NCBI GenBank assembly: GCA_963697365.1
Contig: CAVONT010000013.1
Span: forward strand, 1-64,000
Source: CAIXZV01 sp963697365
GTDB lineage: Bacteria > Chloroflexota > Limnocylindria > Limnocylindrales > CSP1-4
DNA length: 64,000 nt
Reading direction: 5' to 3'
Each line of letters begins with the position of its first letter. Within the stretch, counting starts at the first letter, position 1. Of the stretch, positions 9,939 through 21,553 are shown in pieces. The translations under genes were made by a program, and so were the position numbers. The notes beneath the pieces are model-generated. The model was not told the DNA's origin. It worked only from the letters and a program-made list of their open reading frames with translations, and ran no database searches.

Positions 9939-10799
9939 ATGACCTTGATCACGCCCCAGACCCTCCTCGCCCGGCTCCACGATCCCCGCCTGCGCCTCCT
10001 CGACGTGCGCTGGTGGCTGACCGATCTCCCCCGGGGCCGCCGCGACTACGCGGCCGGCCACATCCCGGGCGCCCGCTGGGTGGACCTCGATACCGTGCTG
10101 GCCGCGCGCGAGGGACCGGGCCGCCACCCGCTCCCCTCCCCTGCCACCTTCGCGGGCGCCATGCTGGCGCTCGGTGTGACCGACGACGCACGCGTGGTCG
10201 TCTACGACGATGCGGGAGGGACGATCGCCGCGCGCCTGTGGTGGATGCTCGACAGCCTCGGCCACGCCGACGTCCATGTCCTCGATGGCGGCTTCCCGGC
10301 GTGGGTGGCAGCCGGCGGCCCCGTGAGCACGGTGGAGCCCGCACTGGCACCGGCACCGGCGGGCTCGCTCAGCCTCGCAACGGCATGGTCCAGGGTGGTG
10401 GACCTGGCCTGGCTGGCGGAGCACATGGGGCGCGAGGGGGTGGCGGTCGTGGACGCACGCGCCCCGGAGCGCTACCGCGGCGAGACCGAACCCGTCGACC
10501 CGGTTCCGGGCCACATCCCCACCGCGATCTCGCGGCCGCTCGCGGGCAACCTCCAGGCCGACGGCCGCTTCAGGACGCCGGGCGAGCTGGAGGCCCGGTT
10601 CGCCGGCTTGGGATCGGCCGTCGTCCACGCGTGCGGATCGGGGGTCAACGCGTGCCACAACATCCTTGCCACCCGGGTGGCCGGACTTCCCGACCCCCTG
10701 CTCTACGAGGGCTCGTACAGCGACTGGTCGCGGAACGGGATGCCGGTGGCGACGGGCGACGCCCCGGGGCCATGGCCGATGGCGGACCCCGGCGCCTGA
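9939..10799 (+). CDS. sulfurtransferase (tandem rhodanese)
   Basis: 286 residues from ATG 9939. It has two rhodanese domains. The first is inactive: DVRWWLTDLPRGRRDYAAGH and YDDAGGTIAARLWWML, with no catalytic cysteine. The second carries the active loop ACGSGVNACHN at about 230-240. CGSGV(T/N)A is the thiosulfate / 3-mercaptopyruvate sulfurtransferase type, which moves sulfane sulfur from a donor onto the loop cysteine. The enzyme is cytoplasmic. It is monocistronic, starting about 170 nt after the tRNA on the other strand. Confidence 0.9.
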   Translation: MTLITPQTLLARLHDPRLRLLDVRWWLTDLPRGRRDYAAGHIPGARWVDLDTVLAAREGPGRHPLPSPATFAGAMLALGVTDDARVVVYDDAGGTIAARLWWMLDSLGHADVHVLDGGFPAWVAAGGPVSTVEPALAPAPAGSLSLATAWSRVVDLAWLAEHMGREGVAVVDARAPERYRGETEPVDPVPGHIPTAISRPLAGNLQADGRFRTPGELEARFAGLGSAVVHACGSGVNACHNILATRVAGLPDPLLYEGSYSDWSRNGMPVATGDAPGPWPMADPGA

Positions 10800-10818
10800 C
10801 GGGGGCGGCGGGCCGGGA

Positions 10819-11148
10819 TCAGGCCGGCGCGGACCGCCCTGCGCGGCGGGCGAGGGCACGCACGACGAGCATCTGCGCACCGGCCATGGCGAGGGCGGCC
10901 GCGAAGCCCAGTGCGAGGTCGCCGAAGAGGGCCACCTGGAACCCGAACAGCTCGATCTCGGGCCCGAGCACCAGCCCCAGCTTGTGGCCGATCAGGTAGA
11001 AGGCGCCGAAGGCGGCCCCGAACGGCAGCAGGTACGCGGCCCACGAGCGTGGCCCGCCCAGCCGTGCGACGAGGCGCACGGCGACCACGGCCAGCACGAC
11101 CGAGCACACCAGGAACAGGAACAGGATGGCAAAGGCTTGCGGCGGCAT
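10819..11148 (-). CDS. small three-helix membrane protein
   Basis: 109 residues with three or four hydrophobic helices (FAILFLFLVCSVVLAVVAVRL, a central SWAAYLLPFGAAFGAFYLIG, and DLALGFAAALAMAGAQMLVV), ending in an arginine-rich tail. No family recognised. It is convergent with the rhodanese gene. Confidence 0.6.
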   Translation of the reverse strand: MPPQAFAILFLFLVCSVVLAVVAVRLVARLGGPRSWAAYLLPFGAAFGAFYLIGHKLGLVLGPEIELFGFQVALFGDLALGFAAALAMAGAQMLVVRALARRAGRSAPA

Positions 11149-11210
11149 GTCCGGATCGTACCGGGCACGGCCGATCCCGGCCTCGGGACGCTAGGCGCGG
11201 CCTCGGGACG

Positions 11211-13496
11211 CTAGGACCGGCCCCGCACCCTCGCCGAGGCGACGCTCCTGTTGCCCGCACCGTCCACGGCCTTGACGAAGTAGTAGGCACCGCGCCGGGT
11301 GGTGATCCGGATCCTGGACCTCGTGGTGCTGGCGACGGGCGTCGAGCGTCCGACGCGGAAGACGAGGTACTTCACCACGCGCACGTTGTCCGAGGACGCT
11401 CGCCAGTCGAAGGTCACCCGCCTCCCGGATCGTGACTCGCGGTGGAAGTTGCGCGGCTTGGTCGGTGCGACCTTGTCGGCCGGCGTCCGGATCTCGACCG
11501 GGACGGACGGACCGACGTTGCCCGCCGCATCGCGCGCCGCGACCGTATAGGCGTATGAGGTCGCCGGCGCTCGACCTGGATCACGCACGGAGAGCCCGCT
11601 CGTCGAGGCGATCAGGACGCCGTTGCGGGTGATGTCGTAGGCGGTCACGCCGACGTTGTCCACGGCCTGGCCCCACGAGAGGCTGATGCTGGTGACGGTG
11701 GCGCTGCCGAAGACATTCGCCGGGGCGCCAGGCGCGAGGGCGTCACCCGATGGGCCGATGCCCGGGTCTGGCGTCGGGGCAGGCGTCGGTGCAGGCGTCG
11801 GTGCAGGCGTCGACCCGGGAGCGGGCGGGGGCGCCTCGCCGGGAGTCACCACGGTGATCACAGCGGCGGGTCCCACGTTCCCGGAGGTGTCCAGCGCAGT
11901 CACGGCGTATCTGTACGACGTGCCGTCGACGACAGTGTCATCGGTGAACGCTGTGGTGTTGGTGGCCACCGACGCCAGCTGCGAGCCGTTGCGGCTGACC
12001 CGGTAGCCGGCAACGGCCGTGTTGTCTGAGGCAGCGGTCCAGGCCAGCCGGACATCCCCGCTGACGGTGAGGCTGGCAGCGAGACTGCCGGGCGCAGTGG
12101 GGGCGATGCCCTCCCGGACCCGTACCGCGACCCCGGCCCCGCCGACGGAGAGCACCGTGAAGGAGAGTTGCGAGACGGGGTCGGTCATGGTCCGTCCAAC
12201 GGCGAGCGCGGCATCGGCCAGGCCGCTCCCGCTGGTCGGCGTCGCGTCGAGCAGCCGGCTCTGGCGCGGCGTGCCGGTCGTGGCCGTCACCACCGAGATC
12301 CGGATCGAGACGCCAACCGTCACCGGGGACCCGGCGCTGTAGGTGTCGAAGGTGCCGTAGGGCGTGCGGATGTCGAGATCGAAGAAGGTCCCGTCGCCAC
12401 GGGGCACCCGCACGAGCTTCACCCCAGACGGGCCGAAGTACGGCGCGATCGTGTAGGTGTTGCCGGGTCTTCCGACCACCGTCTCCGGGCCGGACAGCAA
12501 TCCCATGTCCACGAGGCCCATGCCGTGGTTGTGGCGCAGCGCGTTGTTGCCCATCGTGCTGAAGGGGTCCGCGTAGTAGTCCACGGTGCACTCGCCCGGC
12601 GACGCGATCATCACCTTGGCACCGCCCCTCGTACAGGTGAGGCCGTTCGCGTGACCGAGGCCGAAGTTGTGGCCGAGCTCGTGGGTCAGCACCTGGACGC
12701 TGTCGGTGCCGTTGATGTACGACCACTTGCCGCCGACGTAGGCGACGCCGGCGAAGCCGCAGTCGGAGAGGCCCGGCCACATGAACATGATGTTGGTGTA
12801 GGCGTCCAGGTTGACGCCAGCCGCCAGGGCCTTGGCCGTCGCCTGGTCGTGGTAGGTCGTCTGCCACTTCGACGAGCAGCCCACTGATGTCGCATCGATG
12901 GTGTACCAGCCGAAGACATCGGCGTCGAAGGTGAGCTCGCCCTTGGACTCCTCCTCGAAGAACCGCTTGACGCTGGCGGTCCCGGTCTCCACCTGCTGGG
13001 TGATGCGGGCCTTGGTCCAGGGCTGGGTGGTCTTGTCTCTGAAGTTGACCAGGACGACGGCGAGCGTCCGCGTGGTGCCGACGGCCATCGTGCCAATCGA
13101 GCCGGCGCCGCCGTCCAGGGTTGCCCCGCTGCTGGTCTCGGCCGCCCACGCACCCTTCCTGGTGACCGCCTTCTCGAGCACGCGGATCCCCTGCCCGCGG
13201 CGAGTGCCGGCGACGCGCAGGATGCCGTCGGTGTGCCGGCCGGTGAGCTCGACCCTGGAGCCTGCGAGGTCGAGTGCCTCTCCCTGGTCGAAGGTGACCG
13301 GGGTGCTCCGGGTCCGACCATTGAGCCGGTAGGCGTACGTGTCCTTGCCGTCCACCTGCTCGAGGGTGTCAACGTAGGCGACCTCGAGGGTCCCGGACAG
13401 GCTGATCTCGGCAACGGCACCTGGCCCGGCGGCGCTCGCGGGAGCCGCGATGACGACAGCGAGGAGCATTCCGGCAAGGATCTGGAGGGCGCGCAT
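11211..13496 (-). CDS. secreted M11/gametolysin-like metalloprotease with FN3 domains
   Basis: 761 residues. ATG 13496 has GGAG six bases upstream; ATG 13529 is an in-frame alternative. A signal peptide (MRALQILAGMLLAVVIAAPA) is followed by a prodomain-like region. The peptidase domain starts LAVVLVNFRDKTTQPW and contains the zinc motif HELGHNFGLGH near residue 270, with DPFSTMGN as a Met-turn candidate. After it come an FN3 domain (about 462-545), a Pro-Thr-Ala linker of repeated PTPA, a second FN3 domain (about 590-668) and a third FN3-like domain to the C-terminus. A zinc endopeptidase acting outside the cell is expected. Confidence 0.9.
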   Translation of the reverse strand: MRALQILAGMLLAVVIAAPASAAGPGAVAEISLSGTLEVAYVDTLEQVDGKDTYAYRLNGRTRSTPVTFDQGEALDLAGSRVELTGRHTDGILRVAGTRRGQGIRVLEKAVTRKGAWAAETSSGATLDGGAGSIGTMAVGTTRTLAVVLVNFRDKTTQPWTKARITQQVETGTASVKRFFEEESKGELTFDADVFGWYTIDATSVGCSSKWQTTYHDQATAKALAAGVNLDAYTNIMFMWPGLSDCGFAGVAYVGGKWSYINGTDSVQVLTHELGHNFGLGHANGLTCTRGGAKVMIASPGECTVDYYADPFSTMGNNALRHNHGMGLVDMGLLSGPETVVGRPGNTYTIAPYFGPSGVKLVRVPRGDGTFFDLDIRTPYGTFDTYSAGSPVTVGVSIRISVVTATTGTPRQSRLLDATPTSGSGLADAALAVGRTMTDPVSQLSFTVLSVGGAGVAVRVREGIAPTAPGSLAASLTVSGDVRLAWTAASDNTAVAGYRVSRNGSQLASVATNTTAFTDDTVVDGTSYRYAVTALDTSGNVGPAAVITVVTPGEAPPPAPGSTPAPTPAPTPAPTPDPGIGPSGDALAPGAPANVFGSATVTSISLSWGQAVDNVGVTAYDITRNGVLIASTSGLSVRDPGRAPATSYAYTVAARDAAGNVGPSVPVEIRTPADKVAPTKPRNFHRESRSGRRVTFDWRASSDNVRVVKYLVFRVGRSTPVASTTRSRIRITTRRGAYYFVKAVDGAGNRSVASARVRGRS

Positions 13497-13679
13497 TCGA
13501 CTCCGCGTGAACTGCATTCCGAACGGCACATCGGTGTGCAGTTGAAGCGTCGACGACGGCGGCCCGCGCGGGCATCCAACGTCAGTTCCCCCACGGTGCG
13601 GCCAATGGTCCTACCGGCGGCCGTCAATGCGGCAGCCGCGGTCGGTCACAGGCGTGACGAAGGGGTGAGGCAGGAGAGC

Positions 13680-13706
13680 CCGGGCGGTGGTGGTGTCACC
13701 GCCCGG
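13680..13706 (-). terminator. hairpin terminator of the YtxH-like gene
   Basis: Perfect 10-bp arms (CCGGGCGGTG and complement) with a 7-nt loop, 15 nt beyond the stop of the minus-strand gene. Confidence 0.55.
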
Positions 13707-13721
13707 ACGGGGTCGTGGAGG

Positions 13722-14147
13722 TCAGGCCCCCTGCTCGCTGGCGGCGTCCTTGACCGACTCGACTGCCTCGGTTGCCGCCTCGGCGACCTTGTCGCCGGCG
13801 TCCGACGCCGCATCGACGGCGACGTCCGCAGCGTCCTCAGCGGAGTCGACGGCGGTGTCCTTGGCATCGACCACGGCGTCAGCCGCATCGGCCAGCGTGT
13901 CCTGCTTGACGGCAGTCGCGCTCTCGACGCGCGCCTTGACGTCGGCGATCTGGGCGTCCATGCGCTGCTGCAGCTGGGCGACGGCGCCCTCGACCCGGGA
14001 GCCGAGCTGGTCGAGGTCACGCTGGGAGAGATCCGACCGGACGCTCTCGTACGCCGCGCGCAGGTCCTTGCCCGACTGGCCGGCGTAGACGACGGCTCCG
14101 ACTGCGCCGATCACGACGCCCGACAGCAGGCCGACGATGAACTTCAT
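13722..14147 (-). CDS. YtxH-like anchored coiled-coil protein
   Basis: 141 residues. One N-terminal helix (MKFIVGLLSGVVIGAVGAVV) is followed by AGQSGKDLRAAYESV, the YtxH hallmark. The rest is a long Ala/Asp/Val-rich amphipathic stretch with repeated DAADxAVD-type units, reminiscent of LEA or apolipoprotein-like helices. It is probably a membrane-tethered stress or envelope protein. The gene lies 45 nt from the sigA stop on the same strand, but the hairpin after it suggests it ends the transcript. Confidence 0.65.
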   Translation of the reverse strand: MKFIVGLLSGVVIGAVGAVVYAGQSGKDLRAAYESVRSDLSQRDLDQLGSRVEGAVAQLQQRMDAQIADVKARVESATAVKQDTLADAADAVVDAKDTAVDSAEDAADVAVDAASDAGDKVAEAATEAVESVKDAASEQGA

Positions 14148-14191
14148 TCCAGGAACCTCCCCTGTGCAGTGACGATGCTGGCGCCTTGCGG

Positions 14192-16176
<1,985 letters not shown>

Positions 16177-16180
<4 letters not shown>

Positions 16181-18123
16181 CCGGCCACCGGCGTGGCGCG
16201 GGTGAGCAGACGGGACTGGTCGCGCCGGCGGTCCAGGGACCGGCGCTGCTCGTTGAGAAGACGGCGCTCCTGCATCAGGCGGTCCACGGACTCGGCGTCG
16301 CCATCCCGCTCCGCCTCCGCCGTGGAGTCACGGTTGAATCCGCTCCGCTCCTGCCACTCGATGTCGTCGAGTTCGAGCAGGAGCCGCTCGATCTCGTAGG
16401 CGAGCGAGCGGTCGCCGAGGTCGCGCGGGTTGGGGCCTGGCCGGCTGATCAGCGCCTGGCCGAGCGCGCGGCTCTCCTCGTCGAGACCGTCGAGGACCGT
16501 CGCCAGCGAGAAGACCGGACGGACGCCGTGGTCGTCGCGGGCGCGGGCCAGGACGACGGCGCGGTACAGCTCGCGGCCCACCTGGGACGGGAGCCGGTCC
16601 GGACCGAGGTTGTCGAGCACCGCGTCGTGGGACTCCGGCACGAGGAGCACGAGCCGGAGGACCTCCTGCTCGGTGCGCGACACGCCGCGCAGGATCTCCG
16701 TCACCGGCAGCGCGTCGGGCGCCCGTGTCACGGCCTCCGCGGTGAAGCGGTCGCGACCGTCCTGTCCGCCGCGGCGGTCGTCGCCCGCCGGGCGCCGGTG
16801 CAGGGCCTCCAGCAGCGTTCGCTCCTCGACCCCGCTCACCTGGTGCAGGCGCGCGAGGTAGCCGTCGCGCATGACCGGGTTGGGCAGGTTGCGGATGATC
16901 GGCAGGACGGCGTCGACGAAACGGGCCCGGCCGCCCGGCGTGCGCAGGTCGTGAGCGCGCGCGTGGACGTCGATGAGGTAGTCGATGATCGGCTGGGCCG
17001 TGCGGACCTCCTCGCGCCAGCGATCAGGCTCGTCGCGCACGATCTCGTCTGGATCCCGGCCCTCGGGCAGACGGACGACGCGGACGTCGTCGAGCTCGAC
17101 GCCCGAGTCGTCCGGGGCCAGCTGGCGGATGAGCTCCTCGAGCGCGGTCGCGCCGAAGGTCCCGGCCTTCTGGCCAGCGGCGTCCACGTCGTAGGCGAGC
17201 GCGATCCGCTTGCCGTACCGGGTGATCAGGGCGACCTGCTGCGGCGTGAGCGCCGTGCCAAGGCTGGCGACCACGTTCTCGAAGCCCGCCTGGTGGGCCA
17301 TCAGCGCGTCGGTGTAGCCCTCGACGATGACGGCCTGGCCGGTCTTGCGGATGGCCGACTTCGCCCGGTCGGCGAGGTACAGGGTGCGGCTCTTGTCGAA
17401 CAGCGGTGTCGCCGGGGAGTTGAGGTACTTGGGCCCGCTGTCGCGGCCGTCCTCGACAGGTCCCTCCTTGCCCAGGATCCGGCCGCCGAGGCCCACCGGG
17501 TGCCCGTTGGCGTCCCGGATCGGGAAGATCACCCGCTCCCGGAACCGGTCGTACACGCCGCCACCGCGCTGGCGCGGGCTCGCGAGACCCACCTCGAGCA
17601 GCTCCTCCGGCCGGATCTGCCGCTTCGCCGCGAGCTGCCGGGCGAGCGAGTCCCAGCCGCCGGGTGCCCAGCCGAGCTGGTGCTTCTCGATCGTCTCGTC
17701 CGTGAAGCCGCGTCCGCGCAGGTAGGCGAGGGCGGGCTCGCCCTGCTTGGAGCCCGTGAGCACGGCGTGATAGAAGGCAATCGCCGCCTCCATGACCTCA
17801 CGCAGGCGCGCGTTGTGGGCGTCCTCGCGCTTGCTCCGCTCGTCGATCTCCACGCCGGCGCGCGCGGCCAGGGTCTTGAGCGCCTCTGGGAAGGGGACCT
17901 GGTCACGCTCCATGACGAACGTGAAGATGTCGCCGTGCAGGCCGCAGCCGAAGCAGTGCCAGGTGTCCCGGACGGGCGTCACGACGAACGACGGCGTCTT
18001 CTCGCCGTGGAACGGGCACAGTCCCTTGAGGGTGGTGCCGGCCTTCTTCAGCTGGACCGTCTCCCCCACCACGTCCGCGACGGGCAGGCGGCCCTTGATC
18101 TCGGCGACGACGCCGACCGCCAA
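16177..18123 (-). CDS. dnaG: DNA primase
   Basis: 648 residues; TTG start at 18123 after GGGGAGGAG. The CHC2 zinc finger (C36, H39, C57, C60 in CPFHGEKTPSF and CFGCG) binds DNA. The catalytic core is RFRERVIFPIRDANGHPVG and a Toprim domain with VEGYTDALMAHQAGF near 265 and AYDVDAAGQKA, whose acidic residues bind metal. The C-terminal helicase-binding region is present, with TFGATALEELIRQLAP near 325 preceding it. It makes the RNA primers for replication. The dnaG-rpoD pair is the core of the macromolecular synthesis operon; rpsU is absent here. Confidence 0.97.
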
Positions 18124-18178
18124 GCGCAGCTCCTCCCCGGGTTTCCTGGGTCCGTACCGGCGGAAATGACGACGGACC

Positions 18179-18294
18179 TGTCAAGACTTGACAGGCCACG
18201 CCGGGCTGCGAGGGTACCCCCGGTCCACGGTTCCGGCAAGGCGCGGCCGCCGTGTCAAGGGCGGCTGCCGAGTGTCTGTCAAGGGGTTGTCAAG
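18179..18294 (-). promoter_or_regulatory. cluster of TGTCAAG motifs upstream of dnaG-rpoD
   Basis: The 7-mer TGTCAAG occurs at 18179-18185, 18253-18259, 18277-18283 and 18288-18294, with its complement CTTGACA at 18187-18193. The first pair forms the perfect palindrome CCTGTCAAG-A-CTTGACAGG (18177-18195), 54 nt before the dnaG start. Each minus-strand copy contains TTGACA, the -35 hexamer, but I find no good -10 element at 16-18 nt from any of them. An operator or an atypical promoter array are both possible. Confidence 0.5.
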
Positions 18295-18822
18295 CCCCCG
18301 GCTGCCTGCCGCGCCAGGGAGCGCGGCTAGGGTCCCGATTCGCTGGTCGCTGGCGGCTTGCGGACCGCCGCTCCGGGTCCTGTCTCCGTCCGGGTCCTGG
18401 CGCTGTCCGGCTGCGCGCCGGACGATCACACGGTGCGGCCGGAGCGCTCGATGCGCGGCTGGTGCGCAGGTCGTGCCCTCGGGACCCTGCCGGGGCGCAC
18501 GGGCGGAGCACGGGGCGCACATCCCGCGAGGTCACCGCTCCGTGTGCGCGCCGGATGCGCACGGCGGCGGCCGTCGTGGGCGACGCCCGGTGATGCCGCT
18601 TCCGATCAGCGGCACGAGCACGGAGGGGCATCCGCCAGCCATTGGCGGCACGAGACACCAGCTGCCGTCACACCGGCCGTTGAGCCGGCCGCCGGGCGTG
18701 GGGTCCCTGCGGGAGGCGGCGTCAACCGCCGCGGACCAAGGCTCCAGGCTCGGCGGCGCAGTCGCGGGCGTCGCGGGCGAGGGGGAGGACGAGGCCAGGC
18801 CGGCGCAGGCCATGAGGAGCGC
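18295..18822. other. intergenic region without recognised gene
   Basis: About 530 bp between the dnaG upstream motifs and the stop of the CPBP protease gene. No frame shows protein-like composition. Short GC-rich hairpins are present but nothing specific. Confidence 0.4.
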
Positions 18823-19596
18823 TCACACGGCCTGGTGTCTCAGCTGGGGCAGCACCAGGATGGCGAGGATCCACTCCCCGGCGATGAGGACTGCGAACGC
18901 GGCCAGGTTGTCGGTCACCGGCAGGACCGCCGTGTTGACGATGTTGAAGGCAAGGTGGAAGGCGACCGGCAGCAGAATGCTGAAGCGAGCGCCGTTGAAG
19001 AACCACGTCGTGTAGACGGCCAGCGGCACGATGAACAGGTAGTTGAGCACGAGGTAGCCCGGGCCGAACCGGTCGAGCGGATCCAGCAGGAACCAGAACG
19101 GCAGGTGCCACGTGGCGAGGAGGACACCAAGGACGAGCGCCGACCAGGTGACGGGGTGGCGCTGCTGGAGGCCCGGCAGCCCGACGCCGTGCCAGCCGAT
19201 CTCCTCGCCCAGGACGGCGATCAGGAGGAATACCGTCGAGACGGCCAGGGCCGCTGGGTCGATAGTGACGATGGGAACCGCCGGGCCGCCCGCGAGCAGG
19301 CCGGCCAGGGCCGCGCAGGCGACGAGAAGGACTGGCTGGACCGCCACCGCGGCCAGCCACCAGCGCGCCTCGACCCGCCAGACGCCCAGGCGCCGGAGGA
19401 GTCGTCCGGCCTCGGGTCGGCCGCCCGTGCGGAGCGACAGCACGATGGCCGCGACGGCCGGCATGACGACGCCGAGCAGACGGAGCAGCGGCGATGGCCC
19501 GTCGAGCACGGCGAACGGCTCCACGCCCGCATGGGCCAGGTCCAGCGGGATCCACACGCCCCACGACAGGATGAAGGCCAAGGCGAAGAAGCGCAT
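18823..19596 (-). CDS. CPBP family intramembrane metalloprotease
   Basis: About 257 residues from ATG 19596 (MRFFALAFILSWGVWIPLDL). A GTG at 19623 with GGAGGA nearby is an alternative start. Eight hydrophobic helices. The three CPBP/Abi motifs are visible: LGEEIGWHGVGLPGLQQ (EExxxR-like, here EEIGWHG), TWHLPFWFL and AFHLAFNIVNT. The family includes CAAX prenyl proteases and bacteriocin-immunity proteins; the substrate here is unknown. It is transcribed divergently from glgC. Confidence 0.88.
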   Translation of the reverse strand: MRFFALAFILSWGVWIPLDLAHAGVEPFAVLDGPSPLLRLLGVVMPAVAAIVLSLRTGGRPEAGRLLRRLGVWRVEARWWLAAVAVQPVLLVACAALAGLLAGGPAVPIVTIDPAALAVSTVFLLIAVLGEEIGWHGVGLPGLQQRHPVTWSALVLGVLLATWHLPFWFLLDPLDRFGPGYLVLNYLFIVPLAVYTTWFFNGARFSILLPVAFHLAFNIVNTAVLPVTDNLAAFAVLIAGEWILAILVLPQLRHQAV

Positions 19597-19866
19597 CGGC
19601 GGGACGCCGGTCAACCTCGGCACCGATCCTCCATCCGGCGAGCGAACGGCCCGCGGCGCGGGCAGCGCCCATCTTGCGCACCGGACGGCGAGTACCGGCG
19701 TGCCATGGGTCACAAGGTGAAAGGAGCATCGTCAGTCCGGGACGCATGGCCCGTCGACCCGGTGCATCTCGGACAGGCACGCGGGCCGGACCTGTGCCAA
19801 TGTCATGGAGCGACAGGATGGCGCGCTCGCCCGGCGCGCAGGAGCAGGCAACGACAGGGGTGCGGC

Positions 19867-21144
19867 ATGGACGTGCGAGCGGTGATCATGGCCGGTGGGG
19901 CCGGCGAACGACTCTCCGTGCTGTCGGACCACCGCGCGAAGCCTGCCGTGCCCTTCGGTGGCAAGTGGCGGATCATCGACTTCGCATTGTCCAACTGTGT
20001 CAACAGCGGCATCGATGACCTCATCGTGCTGACGCAGTACAGCCCGCGCTCGCTCATGGACCACATTGGCGCCGGGCGTCCGTGGGACCTGGACCGCAGG
20101 CACAAGGGCGGCGTCCGCCTCCTCCAGCCATACCTGTCGCGGACCGATTCGAAGGGCTGGTACGAGGGCACCGCCGACGCGGTCCGCCGCAACATGAAGG
20201 ACGTCGTCGAGGGGCCGCCCGAGCTCGTGCTGATCCTCGCCGGCGACCACATCTACAAGATGGACTACCGCCCGTTCATCGAGACGCACGTCGCCAAGGG
20301 GGCGGCCCTCACGATCGCCGTGCTGGACGTGCCGCGCGACGAGGCGACCCGCATGGGCATCGCCATCACGGACGCGGACGACCGCATCATCGACTGGGAG
20401 GAGAAGCCGGCCGCCCCACGATCCACGCTCGCCTCGATGGGCATCTACGTGTTCAACCCGGAGGCCCTCTCGACCTACGTCACGGCCCAGCGACGCGACT
20501 TCGGCAAGCACGTGATCCCGGCCATGCTGCGGGCGGGTGAGCGGGTGTTCGTCCACCGCTTCGAGGGCTACTGGCGTGACGTGGGCACGGTGGAGGCGTA
20601 CTGGGCCGCGAACCTGGACCTCGTGGGCCTGGTGCCGCCGATCGACCTGTTCGACCCGACGTGGCGGATCCACTCGCGGTCGCAGTACCGCAGCCCGGCC
20701 AAGATGGGGCCCTACGCGGTTGTCCGCCACTCGCTGGTCTGTGACGGCTGCATCGTCAACGGCAGCGTCGAGAACAGCGTCCTGTCTCCCGGCGTCCGGG
20801 TCCTCGACGGCGCCCACGTTCGCGACTCCGTGATCATGACCGACGCGGTCATCGGGAGCGGCGCGGTGATCGACAACTCCATCGTGGACAAGGGCGTGGT
20901 GGTCGGCGACCACGCGGTGGTCGGCTGGGGCGAGGACCGCCAGGTGGTGAACGAGCTGGAGCCGGACCGCCTGACCACCGGCATCACGGTGGTGGGCAAG
21001 TACGCGACCGTGCCACCCGGCGTCCTACTGGGACGCAACGTGCGGGTGGACGCGCTCGCGACGGCCGAGGACTACGACGGGGCGACGGTGGTCGCGTCCG
21101 GTCGGACGATCGGCCACCCGGTCCACCACGAGGACGAGCCCTGA
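19867..21144 (+). CDS. glgC: glucose-1-phosphate adenylyltransferase
   Basis: 425 residues. It makes ADP-glucose from ATP and glucose 1-phosphate for glycogen synthesis. The N-terminal nucleotidyltransferase domain begins VRAVIMAGGAGERLSVLSDH with KPAVPFGGKWRIIDFALSN. GTADAVRRN and LILAGDHIYKMDY carry the catalytic aspartate. The sugar-phosphate site is in DWEEKPAAP and YWRDVGTVEAYWAANLDL. A left-handed beta-helix C-terminal domain follows (hexapeptide turns such as VENSVLSPGVRV). Length is normal. The gene is single; no other glg genes are in the window. Confidence 0.95.
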   Translation: MDVRAVIMAGGAGERLSVLSDHRAKPAVPFGGKWRIIDFALSNCVNSGIDDLIVLTQYSPRSLMDHIGAGRPWDLDRRHKGGVRLLQPYLSRTDSKGWYEGTADAVRRNMKDVVEGPPELVLILAGDHIYKMDYRPFIETHVAKGAALTIAVLDVPRDEATRMGIAITDADDRIIDWEEKPAAPRSTLASMGIYVFNPEALSTYVTAQRRDFGKHVIPAMLRAGERVFVHRFEGYWRDVGTVEAYWAANLDLVGLVPPIDLFDPTWRIHSRSQYRSPAKMGPYAVVRHSLVCDGCIVNGSVENSVLSPGVRVLDGAHVRDSVIMTDAVIGSGAVIDNSIVDKGVVVGDHAVVGWGEDRQVVNELEPDRLTTGITVVGKYATVPPGVLLGRNVRVDALATAEDYDGATVVASGRTIGHPVHHEDEP

Positions 21145-21159
21145 CCGTCGGGCGGCGGC

Positions 21160-21263
21160 GCTCAGCGGCTTTTGCGCTCCGGCGTCCTTCGCTCAGCGGC
21201 CTTTGCGCTCCGGCGTCCTTCGCTCAGCGGCCTTTGCGCTCCGGCGTCCTTCGCTCAGCGGCT
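21160..21263. repeat. 31-nt tandem repeat, 3.3 copies
   Basis: The unit begins GCTCAGCGGC and ends GCGTCCTTC. Copies lie at 21160-21190, 21191-21221, 21222-21252 and a partial at 21253-21263. Copies 2 and 3 are identical; copy 1 differs by one base. They sit just after glgC with no spacers between them, so this is not a CRISPR array. Confidence 0.85.
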
Positions 21264-21553
21264 GAACGGGCGCCCGGGGCATGTGTTCGCCTCGCTGGGC
21301 GACGAGGATTGCCGGGTCTCGCGTTGAGATTGCTCAGGACGCCTCGCTGGGCGAGTGATCGAGCATGTCCGGGCGCTGGTTGCCTCATCTGGCGAGGGCC
21401 AGCCTGAGGTGACGCCTTGCGGCCAGGCGAGCTCCATCGCTGGGGAGCAGGTGCCTCGGGCAGATTCCTCAGGCCCGCGCCCAAGTGCCGATCGGATCGC
21501 CCGACCGGCGGCGTACGCTGGACGAGACACGGGGTCGCGCTGGAGGAGCCGGG
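21264..21553. other. intergenic region with short duplicated segment
   Basis: Contains two copies of CGCCTCGCTGGGCGA about 50 nt apart (near 21,289 and 21,340). No gene seen. Confidence 0.35.

Noticed and set aside
11765..11820. Intergenic minisatellite
   Set aside because: The repeat encodes the PTPA linker inside the metalloprotease gene, so it is a coding linker.
18179..18294. Five standard sigma-A promoters from the TTGACA hexamers
   Set aside because: No -10-like hexamer at 16-18 nt from any copy; kept only as a motif cluster.
21160..21263. Possible CRISPR array
   Set aside because: 31-nt units are directly contiguous with no spacers and no cas genes are present.
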